From NCBI RefSeq assembly GCF_001426505.1, contig NZ_LMEV01000001.1, forward strand, positions 131,490 through 195,489: DNA of 64,000 bases, given 5' to 3'. Below, one piece after another: positions 48,707 to 56,897 of the stretch. The notes below the pieces were generated by a model. It had not been told where the DNA came from, made no database searches, and saw only the letters and a program-made list of their open reading frames with translations. The translations under genes and the position numbers were made by a program. Source of the stretch: Variovorax sp. Root473. Lineage in GTDB: Bacteria > Pseudomonadota > Gammaproteobacteria > Burkholderiales > Burkholderiaceae_C. Every line of letters begins with the position of its first letter. Position 1 is the first letter of the stretch.

Positions 48707-49171
48707 TCAGATGAACAACTGGATCGCGGGCAACGCGCGCGTGGCGTTGAGCAGGTCGATGCGCTTCTCGCGGATGGACCAGCCCGTCGGTGTGCGGATG
48801 AGGTGGTGGCGTGCAGTGCCGCTCAGCAGGATCTGGTCGTCGCCTCGCGCCTCGATGTAGAGGAACGGCGTACGCAGGCGCACTTCCTCGCCCGTCTCTT
48901 CCTCGATGCGTGGCGGCTGCAGCACGTGCTGGCTGTGGCTGGCCGGGTGCTGCGAATGGGCGCGCGGGTTCTTCAGCCGCTCCACGCGCAGCTGCAGCAG
49001 CAGCCGGTCTTCGTACGCCAGCGAGTTGTGCGAGAACGGATCGGCCTGCGCCGCGCCGAGCAGCGGCACCCAGTAGTGGCCGCCGTCGGCGAACAGGGCC
49101 AGCCAGTCGTCGAAGCGGCGCGCGTCGAGCAGGGCCGCCTCGTGGGCGATGAAGTCGCGTGGATCGTTCAT
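48707..49171 (-). CDS. Rieske ring-hydroxylating oxygenase beta subunit (pair 1)
   Basis: A 154-residue NTF2-like small subunit. It starts MNDPRDFIAHEAALLDARRF with the conserved DWLALFADGGHYWVPL block and ends ALPAIQLFI. The beta subunit supports the alpha3beta3 assembly and carries no cofactor. Its ATG overlaps the alpha-subunit stop (ATGA). It is a paralog of the beta gene at 58,539 with the same C-terminal block. Confidence 0.93.
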   Translation of the reverse strand: MNDPRDFIAHEAALLDARRFDDWLALFADGGHYWVPLLGAAQADPFSHNSLAYEDRLLLQLRVERLKNPRAHSQHPASHSQHVLQPPRIEEETGEEVRLRTPFLYIEARGDDQILLSGTARHHLIRTPTGWSIREKRIDLLNATRALPAIQLFI

Positions 49172-50487
49172 GCCGCCGCCTCCGCCGTCATCGCCTTCGC
49201 CCAGGCGCGGAACTGGTTGCGCATGAGCAGCTCGTTGGTGCCGTTGGTGGTCACCGTGGCCTGCTGTGTCTCGGCCGGATCGTGGTTGCGGTGCAGGCTG
49301 ATCCACTCGTTGCCGCCGGCACGCAGGCCCTGCTGGATGCTTTCGAACAGGTGCACGTCGTCGTGCGCCACCACCGACATGGGCGAGAACACGAGCCGGT
49401 TGTAGCTCATGGCGCGCTCGAACAAGAGCGCGGGCGCACCGGCCGCGCGGAAGCTCCAGGCCTCGATGAGCGTACGGTTGGCCGCCAGCGGGCGGATCAC
49501 GCGGATGGCCTGCGGCGAGCCCTTGACCGACAGGCTCGGGTACAGCACCGAATTCTGCGGCGAGCGCTGCAGGATGTCGGCGGCGCGCTGCGCGCCGTGC
49601 GCGGCCTGCATCGCGGCCTCGTACTCGGGCAGCTGCGCGTAGTTGGAGTGGATGCTGAAGTTCACGCCCAGCACGCTGTGGCCGTTGGCGAACACGCGCC
49701 CGCCCATCTGGTCGAAGAACTCGTAGCCCGAGCCGAAGGGCAGGATCTGCTCCATCGCCATCGGCTTGGGGTCGGTGGGCGCGTGCCCTTCCCACAGCGC
49801 CTCGGCGGCCTTGGTGGCCGACTCGTGCGTCGACATCGGATGCACCGTGTCGTTGATGTTCTCCAGGTACATCTTCCAGTTGCAATGGACGATGTTGCGC
49901 AGCACACCGCCGCCCACGGTGAGCTTGCCCTCGGGCGATCGGTCGACCATGTTGTCGAGCGCGCCGAGCACGTCGCCGAAGTAGTCCTCGAACGACGGGC
50001 CTGTGTCCGACAGGCGCACGAACACGAAGTCGCGGTACACCTTCACGTGCTTTACCACCGACAGCCCCTGCCCCGACTCGCAGGCCTTGAGCTGCGTGCC
50101 CTCGTAGCCGTTCTTCAGCGGCAGCCCGAGCGGTGCGCCGTCGAGCTTGTAGGTCCAGGCGTGGTACGGGCAGCGGAAGAAGCGGCCGGTGTTGCCGCTC
50201 TCGTCGGTCACCAGCTGCGTGCCCTTGTGGGCGCAACGGTTGTACATGACGTGCACCGCGCCGTCGGGCTGGCGCACCATGAGCAACGGGCGGCCCGCGA
50301 TCTCCTGCGTGACGAAGTCGCCCGCCGCCGGCACCTGGCTCGCGTGGCCCAGGAAGACCCAGGTGCGGGCGAACAGGCGCTCCTGCTCCAGCGCGAACAG
50401 CTCGTCGCTGAGGTACAGGTCGCGGTGCACCCGGTCGTCGCGGACCAGCGCCGCGACGAGATCGGGGCGGTTGCGGTAGGCAGTCAT
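49168..50487 (-). CDS. Rieske ring-hydroxylating oxygenase alpha subunit (pair 1)
   Basis: A 439-residue catalytic subunit. Rieske [2Fe-2S] ligands Cys85/His87 (NRCAHKG) and Cys106/His109 (RCPYHAW). The mononuclear iron site is in ENINDTVHPMSTH with Asp213 (bridging), His216 and His221. It would add O2 to an aromatic or indolic ring with electrons from the reductase at 60,382. The start at 50487 is chosen by homology with the second alpha subunit, which aligns without gaps from residue 1. The second pair suggests either two substrates or two oxidation steps. Confidence 0.95.
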   Translation of the reverse strand: MTAYRNRPDLVAALVRDDRVHRDLYLSDELFALEQERLFARTWVFLGHASQVPAAGDFVTQEIAGRPLLMVRQPDGAVHVMYNRCAHKGTQLVTDESGNTGRFFRCPYHAWTYKLDGAPLGLPLKNGYEGTQLKACESGQGLSVVKHVKVYRDFVFVRLSDTGPSFEDYFGDVLGALDNMVDRSPEGKLTVGGGVLRNIVHCNWKMYLENINDTVHPMSTHESATKAAEALWEGHAPTDPKPMAMEQILPFGSGYEFFDQMGGRVFANGHSVLGVNFSIHSNYAQLPEYEAAMQAAHGAQRAADILQRSPQNSVLYPSLSVKGSPQAIRVIRPLAANRTLIEAWSFRAAGAPALLFERAMSYNRLVFSPMSVVAHDDVHLFESIQQGLRAGGNEWISLHRNHDPAETQQATVTTNGTNELLMRNQFRAWAKAMTAEAAA

Positions 50488-50513
50488 GGCGGAGGGCTTC
50501 GGTTGAACCGAGG

Positions 50514-51659
50514 TCAGGGGACCAGCTTCCACTGGCCCTTGTTCATCTGCACGATGACCACGCCGCGCTGGTCCGAACCGTAGCGGTCGTCGGGCTTGAA
50601 GGTGTAGACGCCGTGCGTGCCCACCAGCTCCTTCGTGCCCACGATGGCATCGCGCAGCGCCGTGCGGTACTGCGGCGTGCCGGGCTCGCCCTTGGTGCGC
50701 GAGGCCGCATCGGCCAGCAACAGGTAGGCGTCGTAGGTGTACGACGAGAACGCATCGGTGGGCACCGCGCCGTTCACCTTCTGGTAGGCGTTGCGAAAGC
50801 CCATCGAGACCTTCTTGATGGGGTTGCTGTCGGGCAGCTGGTCAGCCACGAGCACGGGGCCGCTGGGCACCTGCAGGCCTTCGATGGCCGCTCCGCCCAC
50901 GCGCACGAAGTCGGCGTTGATGAGGCCATGCGTGCCGTAGATCTTGCCCTTGTAGCCGCGCTCGGCCAGTGCCAGGTAGGGCAGCGCGCCCGGCGTGCCC
51001 GAGTTGCCCGCGAACACCGCGTCGGGCCGCGCCGCGACGATCTTCAGGATCTGGCCGGCCACCGACGAATCGCTGCGCGCATAGCGCTCGTTCGCCACCA
51101 CCTTGATGCCGGCGGTCGCGGCGCTCTTCGTGAGCGAGTCATAGGCCAGGTCGCCCAGCGCGTCAGAGAAGCCGATGAAGGCGACCGTCTTCACACCCGA
51201 CTTCTGCATGCGCTCGACCACGCCCGCCACCATGAGCGGGAACGGCTGCGAGACCGTGACGGTCCACGCGCCTTCCGCGCCCGGAATGGTCACCGGCGTG
51301 GGCGAGATGAGCGGCGTGTTGAGCTCGCGCGCCACAGAGGCGATGGCCATCGCGCCGGGCACGCCCGAGGTGCCGATGAGCACGTCGACCTTGTCTTCCG
51401 TCACCAGCTTGCGCGCGTTGCGCCCGGCCGTGGTCGGGTCCGATGCATCGTCGAGCACGATGAGCTGCACCTTGCGCCCGCCGATCTCGGGCCGCTCGGC
51501 AATGGCCGCGCGGATGCCCTTCTCGTACGGCACGCCCAGTGCGGCCACGGGGCCGGAGAGCGAGCTGATGAAGCCGATCTTGAGATCGGCCGCCATGGCT
51601 TGGGCAGCCGCCAGTGCAAGCGCGGTGAGACCGAGAATCCGGGTCATGTTCTTTTTCAT
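50514..51659 (-). CDS. Periplasmic binding protein (copy B)
   Basis: A 381-residue LivK-type binding protein, signal peptide cut near residue 23 (AMAAD), mature start LKIGFISSLSGPVAALGVPY. The block VLDDASDPTTAGRNARKLVT is shared with copies A and C, and the C-terminus YGSDQRGVVIVQMNKGQWKL matches them. It lies downstream of copy C and upstream of oxygenase pair 1 on the same transcript. It has no transporter of its own and probably serves the same Liv importer with another ligand range. Confidence 0.93.
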   Translation of the reverse strand: MKKNMTRILGLTALALAAAQAMAADLKIGFISSLSGPVAALGVPYEKGIRAAIAERPEIGGRKVQLIVLDDASDPTTAGRNARKLVTEDKVDVLIGTSGVPGAMAIASVARELNTPLISPTPVTIPGAEGAWTVTVSQPFPLMVAGVVERMQKSGVKTVAFIGFSDALGDLAYDSLTKSAATAGIKVVANERYARSDSSVAGQILKIVAARPDAVFAGNSGTPGALPYLALAERGYKGKIYGTHGLINADFVRVGGAAIEGLQVPSGPVLVADQLPDSNPIKKVSMGFRNAYQKVNGAVPTDAFSSYTYDAYLLLADAASRTKGEPGTPQYRTALRDAIVGTKELVGTHGVYTFKPDDRYGSDQRGVVIVQMNKGQWKLVP

Positions 51660-51685
51660 GGGGGGTGGCTCCAGCGTGTGTTGTT

Positions 51686-52852
51686 TCAGGGGACCAGCTT
51701 CCACTGGCCCTTCTCGAGCTTCACCACGACACGCGAACGCTCGTCCGAGCCGTAGCGGTCGGTCGGCTTGAAGTTGTAGACCGAGTGCGTGCCCACCAGC
51801 TCCTTGGTGCTCACGATGGCGTCGCGCAACGCCAGGCGAAACTGCGGCGTGCCGGGCTCGGCCTTGGTGGCGAGCGCGCGCTGGGCGGCGTCCAGGTACA
51901 CCAGCCAGGCATCGAAGGTGTAGGCCGAGAAGGCGTCGGTCGGCGGTGCGCCGTTGGCCTTCTGGTAGGCCGCGCGGAAGTCCATCGACACCTTGCGGAT
52001 CGGGTTGTCGCTGGGCAGCTGCTCGGCCACGATCACCGGGCCCGTGGGGGCCAGCAGGCCTTCGACCGAGGCACCACCCACGCGCACGAAGTCGGGGTTG
52101 ATGAGCGCGTGCATGCCGTAGATCTGGCCCTTGTAGCCGCGCTCCGCGAGCGCCAGGTACGGCAGCGCACCGGGCGTGCCCGAGGTGCCGGTGATCACCG
52201 CATCGGGGCGCAGCGCCGCGATCTTCAGCACCTGGCCCGTCACCGACGAGTCGCCGCGCGCATAGCGCTCGTTCGACACGATCTTGATGCCCGCCGGCTC
52301 GGCACTCTTTTGCAGCGCGCCGTACACCAGGTCGCCCCAGGCGTCGGAGAAGCCGATGTAGCCGACCGTCTTCACGCCCGACTTCTTCATGCGCTCGACC
52401 ACCGCGCTCACCATGAGCGGCGCCGGCTGGGGCAGCGTGACCATCCACGCGCCCTCCTCGCCCGGCAGGTTGGCGTTGGCGATGGAGATCAGCGGCGTTT
52501 TTGTTTCGCGCGCCACGCCGGCAATGGCCAGCGCACCGGGCGAGCCGGCCGTGCCAATGATGACGTCGACCTTGTCCTCGTCGATCATCTTGCGTGCGTT
52601 GCGCGCGGCCGTGGTGGGGTCGGACGCATCGTCCAGCTGCACCAGCTGGATCTTGCGGCCGCCGAGGTCGGCCTTGTACGCCAGCGCGGCTTTCATGCCC
52701 TTTTCGTAGGGAATGCCGAGCGACGACACCGGCCCCGACAGCGACGTGATGAAACCGACCTTGAGATCGGCGGCCCAGGCGCCGGTGGCACTCAGCGCGC
52801 CGAGGCCCGCGACCAGGGCGGCGAGGGTGCGAATGCGGTTCAGGACTTTCAT
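51686..52852 (-). CDS. Periplasmic binding protein (copy C)
   Basis: A 388-residue LivK-type binding protein, signal peptide cut near residue 27 (AWAAD), mature start LKVGFITSLSGPVSSLGIPY, then LDDASDPTTAARNARKMIDE. It is clearly a tandem paralog of copy B (26-base gap) and of copy A. It may bind a related aromatic or indolic acid. A small repeat of GGAAC units lies just upstream (52,878-52,900). Confidence 0.93.
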   Translation of the reverse strand: MKVLNRIRTLAALVAGLGALSATGAWAADLKVGFITSLSGPVSSLGIPYEKGMKAALAYKADLGGRKIQLVQLDDASDPTTAARNARKMIDEDKVDVIIGTAGSPGALAIAGVARETKTPLISIANANLPGEEGAWMVTLPQPAPLMVSAVVERMKKSGVKTVGYIGFSDAWGDLVYGALQKSAEPAGIKIVSNERYARGDSSVTGQVLKIAALRPDAVITGTSGTPGALPYLALAERGYKGQIYGMHALINPDFVRVGGASVEGLLAPTGPVIVAEQLPSDNPIRKVSMDFRAAYQKANGAPPTDAFSAYTFDAWLVYLDAAQRALATKAEPGTPQFRLALRDAIVSTKELVGTHSVYNFKPTDRYGSDERSRVVVKLEKGQWKLVP

Positions 52853-52911
52853 GGCGGTGCTCCAGAGGTGATGTTTTTGAACGGAACGGAACGAAACGAA
52901 CGCTGAAAAAA

Positions 52912-53646
52912 CTAGAGGGCAAGGCTGCCGACGCTGGTGCCGCCGCAGACATAAAGAACCTGGCCGGTGACGAAGCTGTTCTCGGGCGCGGCAAAGAAAC
53001 GCACGGCGCGTGCCACGTCCGTCGATTCGCCCAGGCGCTGGACGGGCACCGAGGCTGCGAGCGCACGCTCCTTCTCGCTGCCGGCCTCTACGACGTCGTA
53101 GAACATGTCGGTGCGGATCGGGCCCGGCGCCACCACGTTCACCGTGATGCCGTCGGCCGCGAGTTCGAGCGCCCAGGTGCGCGCCATGCCCAGCATGCCG
53201 GCCTTGGTGGCCGAATAGCTGGTGCGCGTGGCCAGGCCCAATGCGGCGCGCGACGACAACAGCACCACGCGGCCGAAGCGCTGCGCACGCATCGCGGGCA
53301 GCGCCCCCTGCACGAGCTGGATCGCACAGCCCAGGTGCAGGTCGACCAGTGCATCGAGGTCGTCGAGCTTCACCTCGGGCAGCAGCGCGGCGCGGATCAC
53401 GCCGGCGTTGTGGACGATCGTGGTCGGTGCGAAGCGCTCGACCAGTTCACGCACGGCCTGGCCGGTGGCGGCGCGGTCGGCCAGGTCGACCTCGAGGCTG
53501 TGCATCTTGGGGTGGTCGATCTCGGCCTTGCGGCGCGCGAGCGAGACCACTTCGTAGCCTTGCGCGAGCAGGTCTTCGCAGATGGCCTTGCCGATGCCGG
53601 CGCTGCCGCCGGTGACGGCCGCGACCTGGGGGGCGCTCGCACTCAT
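52912..53646 (-). CDS. Short-chain dehydrogenase
   Basis: A 244-residue classical SDR. TGGSAGIG cofactor loop (residues 12-19), NAGV, Ser in VLLSSRAALG and the YSATK catalytic pair. The final CGGTSVGSLAL is the usual subunit-contact tail. It overlaps the cyclase gene by ATGA. It is probably the dehydrogenase for the hydroxylated product of one of the oxygenases, as cis-dihydrodiol-type SDRs often flank Rieske genes. Confidence 0.9.
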   Translation of the reverse strand: MSASAPQVAAVTGGSAGIGKAICEDLLAQGYEVVSLARRKAEIDHPKMHSLEVDLADRAATGQAVRELVERFAPTTIVHNAGVIRAALLPEVKLDDLDALVDLHLGCAIQLVQGALPAMRAQRFGRVVLLSSRAALGLATRTSYSATKAGMLGMARTWALELAADGITVNVVAPGPIRTDMFYDVVEAGSEKERALAASVPVQRLGESTDVARAVRFFAAPENSFVTGQVLYVCGGTSVGSLAL

Positions 53647-54458
53647 GCCGTGGCTCCCACCAGGGCCAGCACGCGCAGCGGGCTGCCACTGCCCTTCTCG
53701 ATCTTCAGCGGCGGGCAGATCAGCACCGCGCCCGACGGCGGCAGCAGGTCGAGGTTGCTCAGGCACTGCAGGCCGTAGCGCCCCGCGCCATGCATGTAGT
53801 AGTGGCACGGATACGGCGGCCGCAGGTGATAGCCCTGCCCGGCGTCCGTGCCGATGGCTTCGGAGCCGAAGCCCAGCACGTCGCGCTGCTCGACCAGGAA
53901 GCGCACGGCCTCGGTGCTCGGGCCAGGCGTGTGCTGGCCCGTTTCATCGAAGTTCTGGTAGGCCTCGGGGTCTGTGCGCTTGGACCAGTCGGTGCGCATG
54001 AGCACCCACGCGCCCTTGGGAATGCGGCCGTGCGCGGCCTCGTAGGCCTCGATGTCCTCGAGCGTCAGCAGGTAGTCGGGGTCGTCCTTCACCTGCGGCG
54101 AGCAGTCGATCACGCAGGCCGGCGCCACGAAGTGCTGCACGGGAATGGTGTCGACCGAGTTGTTCGGCAGGTCGCGGCCCGAGATCCAGTGGATCGGCGC
54201 GTCGAAGTGCGTGCCGGTGTGCTCGCCGCAGGAAAAATTGTTCCAGTACCAGCCCGGGCCGCGCTCGTCGTACTTCGACACTTCCTCGATGCGGAAGGGC
54301 CAGCACTGGCCCATCTCGGGCGGCAGCGCGATCTGCGGGAACTCGGGCGTGAGCGTCTGCGTGAGGTCGATCACGCGGATGCGGCCGCTGGCCATCGCGG
54401 TCACGAGGCTGCCGAGGACTTCGGCGGCGGACATCAGTTCGTTGGTGGTCGTGGTCAT
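53643..54458 (-). CDS. Cyclase-family (kynurenine-formamidase-like) hydrolase
   Basis: A 271-residue PF04199-type protein. The metal-binding signature HTGTHFDAPIHW (near 78-89) and WYWNNFSCGEHTGTH identify the family of KynB-type formamidases and isatin hydrolases, which hydrolyse amide or lactam bonds of indole-derived compounds. Here it could open an oxidised indole (oxindole or dioxindole) ring, which fits an auxin-type pathway. It overlaps the following SDR by ATGA and follows the OB-fold/SDR gene after 16 bases. Confidence 0.9.
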   Translation of the reverse strand: MTTTTNELMSAAEVLGSLVTAMASGRIRVIDLTQTLTPEFPQIALPPEMGQCWPFRIEEVSKYDERGPGWYWNNFSCGEHTGTHFDAPIHWISGRDLPNNSVDTIPVQHFVAPACVIDCSPQVKDDPDYLLTLEDIEAYEAAHGRIPKGAWVLMRTDWSKRTDPEAYQNFDETGQHTPGPSTEAVRFLVEQRDVLGFGSEAIGTDAGQGYHLRPPYPCHYYMHGAGRYGLQCLSNLDLLPPSGAVLICPPLKIEKGSGSPLRVLALVGATA

Positions 54459-54474
54459 TGTGTGATTCCTCTGC

Positions 54475-55728
54475 TCAGCCGCCCGCCGCGAGTTCGCGTT
54501 CGAGCACCTTGGGGTTGTCGCGCCAGCGCTCCAGCCACTCCTGCGCCACGTCGCCCGGGTACACGTCTTCCACGCCGTCGCGCAGCGCCTTCACGATGGC
54601 GTTGGCCAGCGTGGTGGGGGCCAGCTTGGGCGGCGGCGTGTGCTGGTTCCATTCGTCGTCGATGGGGCCTGGGAACACGTTGATCACGCGGATGCCGGCC
54701 GGCCGCATCTCGGCGCGCAAACACTGCGCGAGCGAATGCGCCGCGGCCTTCGAGGCGCTGAAGGTGCCGTGCGGTGGGAAGTTGCTCAGCGCGTAGATCG
54801 ACAGCAGGTTGACCCACGCGGTCGCACCCGTCGCGCCATCGGCCGAACGGCCCTTGAGCGCGGGGCCGAACTCCTGCGCCAGGCGCAGCAGGCCGAAGTA
54901 GTTGATGTCCATCTCGGCCTTGGCCACGTCCGTGCCGCGCCGCGCGCCGATGCCAAAGGTGCGGTGCACCTCTGCGTTGTTGATCACGATGTCGACCTTG
55001 CCGCCGATGGAGCCAGCCAGCTCGGTCACCTGGCGGCCGTTGGTCAGGTCCAGCGGCACGAGCGTGACCTGCGGCAGCGCCGAGATGTCATCGAGCCCCT
55101 CGCCCATCTTCTTCCAGGGCTCGGCGTGGCCGACCCAGACGATGTCGGCGCCGGCCTTCACGAGCGCACGCACGAGGGCCTGCCCCGTTTCGGTCTTGCC
55201 GTCGGTCACCAGCACCTTGCGAAACTTCGGGTCGCTGGTCATTTCGCGCAGCATCTTGTCGTCGGCCATGTGGGGACTCCCTTCATTCGGAAAAGCAATG
55301 AGAACGGCCTGGCCTGCGCGGTCGAGCCGGGCGCCGACGCGCACACGTTGTGGCGCTTCGCCGACCTCGCCATGCAGGTGGACCATGAGCGTCGGACCGG
55401 CATCCAGGTGCACCAGGCCCAGCCGCCAGGGCAGCCGCTCGCGGAAGAACAGGTCGTTGCTGTGGTGCAGCGTGGTGCTGCCGAGCAGCGCGCCCTCGCC
55501 GCTCTGCGTGCGCCAGCGCAACGCAGCAGACAGGCACTTGTGGCAGACCTCGCGCGGCGGGTACTGCACCGTGCCGCAGTCCTCGCAGGTCTGCAGCTCG
55601 AAGCGACCTTCGGCAGCGGCAGCCGTGAGGCCGAGCGCGACGCGGCCACGCGCGCCGGGCGGCAGGTTCATCTGCCGGGTGCGCAGCACGGGGTTCTTGC
55701 GCGGGGGGCGCATCATGGGCATCGTCAT
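54475..55728 (-). CDS. Zn-ribbon/OB-fold (DUF35) protein fused to degenerate SDR
   Basis: One uninterrupted 417-residue frame. Residues 1-148 are a DUF35-type protein: rubredoxin-like zinc ribbon Cys48-Cys51-Cys62-Cys65 (TCEDCG and VCHKC), then an OB fold ending AVLIAFP. Residues 154-417 are an SDR. The join has Met154 (MADDKMLREM) with AAGGGAG eight bases upstream, so the SDR could also be made alone from 55269. The SDR lacks the TGxxxGxG loop (TDGKTETGQA) and has Phe323 where the catalytic Tyr belongs (TFSASK), although Ser310 and Lys327 remain. It overlaps the thiolase-like gene by ATGA, and DUF35 proteins usually pair with thiolase-like partners. Confidence 0.85.
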   Translation of the reverse strand: MTMPMMRPPRKNPVLRTRQMNLPPGARGRVALGLTAAAAEGRFELQTCEDCGTVQYPPREVCHKCLSAALRWRTQSGEGALLGSTTLHHSNDLFFRERLPWRLGLVHLDAGPTLMVHLHGEVGEAPQRVRVGARLDRAGQAVLIAFPNEGSPHMADDKMLREMTSDPKFRKVLVTDGKTETGQALVRALVKAGADIVWVGHAEPWKKMGEGLDDISALPQVTLVPLDLTNGRQVTELAGSIGGKVDIVINNAEVHRTFGIGARRGTDVAKAEMDINYFGLLRLAQEFGPALKGRSADGATGATAWVNLLSIYALSNFPPHGTFSASKAAAHSLAQCLRAEMRPAGIRVINVFPGPIDDEWNQHTPPPKLAPTTLANAIVKALRDGVEDVYPGDVAQEWLERWRDNPKVLERELAAGG

Positions 55729-56897
55729 GCGGGTCTCCCGAGAATGACGGCGCCTGTACAGAGGCAGCGGTCGTAGGTCACCATGCCGAAGCCGGCGACG
55801 AGGCCCAGCTGGGCATTGGGTACGGCGCGGGCACCGGCCTGGTCGGTCAATTGGCGGATCGCCTCGACCATGCCGAGGAAGCCGCCCGCCGCACCGGCCT
55901 GCCCGGCGGAGAGCTGGCCGCCGCTGGTGTTGTTCGGAAAGCTGCCGTCGAAGGTCATGGTGTTCGCCTGCACGAAGGCGGAGCCCTCGCCCTTCTCGCA
56001 GAAACCCAGGTCTTCGAACTGCATCATCACGATCACCGGGTAGTCGTCGTAGGTCTGCACGAAGTCCAGCTGCGCGGGCTGCATGCCGGCCTGTGCATAG
56101 AGATCGTCGCGGTCCTTGCGCCAGCCGCCCTGCACCATCACCGGGTCTTCGGCGTAGGCGTTGTGGCGCTCGATGGCGCCGCGGATCACGACGTGCGCCA
56201 GGCCCAGGTCGCGCGCGCGCTCCTCGCTCATCACGAGGAAGGCGTCGGCGCCGGCGCAGGGCATCACGCAATCGAACAGATGGATCGGGTCGGAGATCGG
56301 CCGCGCGGCCATGTACTCGTCGAGCGTGAGGCCCTTCTTGAACATGGCGTTCGGGTTGCCCAGCGCGTTGGTGCGCTGGTCGACGCAGATGCGGCCGAAG
56401 TCTTCGCGCGTGGCGCCGTAGGTGCGCATGTAGTTGGCGGTGATGAACGCGAAGATCGAGTTCGGCCCGCCCGAGCCGTAGGGGTAGCTGGCGTCGCGCG
56501 CGAAGTTGCTGAAGCTGCCCAGCGTCTGGCGGAAGGAGTCGACGTGGTTGGTGTCGGCGCCCACGCAAGCGACGATGTCAGCATCGCCCGCCTGCACGGC
56601 GCGCGCCGCGCGGCGCAGGCACATCACGCCGGAGGCGCCGCCGGTGGGCATGTGGTCGAGCCAGCGCGGCGACAGGCCCAGGTGCTGCGTGACGCCCACG
56701 GCCGTGTCGGGCGCCAGCGAGAAGCTGCTCAGGCACAGGCCGTCGATCTGTTCCTTGGCCACGCCGCTGGCCTGCACCAGCGCGTCGATGGCCTGGCCGA
56801 CGAACCAGTGCGCGGTGCGCGTGGAGTAGCGCACATAGGGCACGGTGACGGGCACCGCGACCGCGACGCCATCGTAGGAGAGCCGTCGCTTGGTCAT
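55725..56897 (-). CDS. Thiolase-like protein lacking catalytic Cys/His (Ltp-type)
   Basis: A 390-residue thiolase-fold protein of the SCP-x/lipid-transfer (Ltp) group. At the position of the nucleophilic Cys of thiolases it has Gly87 (TGGASG), and the GHPxG His is replaced by Gln (AGQAGAAG). A Cys remains near the end (CLCTGAV). So ordinary thiolysis is unlikely. In steroid degradation, Ltp2 with a DUF35 partner is an aldolase that shortens side chains, and the overlapping DUF35 gene here suggests the same chemistry. The start at 56897 overlaps the CoA ligase stop. Confidence 0.88.
   Translation of the reverse strand: MTKRRLSYDGVAVAVPVTVPYVRYSTRTAHWFVGQAIDALVQASGVAKEQIDGLCLSSFSLAPDTAVGVTQHLGLSPRWLDHMPTGGASGVMCLRRAARAVQAGDADIVACVGADTNHVDSFRQTLGSFSNFARDASYPYGSGGPNSIFAFITANYMRTYGATREDFGRICVDQRTNALGNPNAMFKKGLTLDEYMAARPISDPIHLFDCVMPCAGADAFLVMSEERARDLGLAHVVIRGAIERHNAYAEDPVMVQGGWRKDRDDLYAQAGMQPAQLDFVQTYDDYPVIVMMQFEDLGFCEKGEGSAFVQANTMTFDGSFPNNTSGGQLSAGQAGAAGGFLGMVEAIRQLTDQAGARAVPNAQLGLVAGFGMVTYDRCLCTGAVILGRPA

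Noticed and set aside
50514..53066. An 850-residue binding protein spanning copies B and C
   Set aside because: The upstream part is a wrong-frame reading of copy C; a clean signal peptide begins at 51659.
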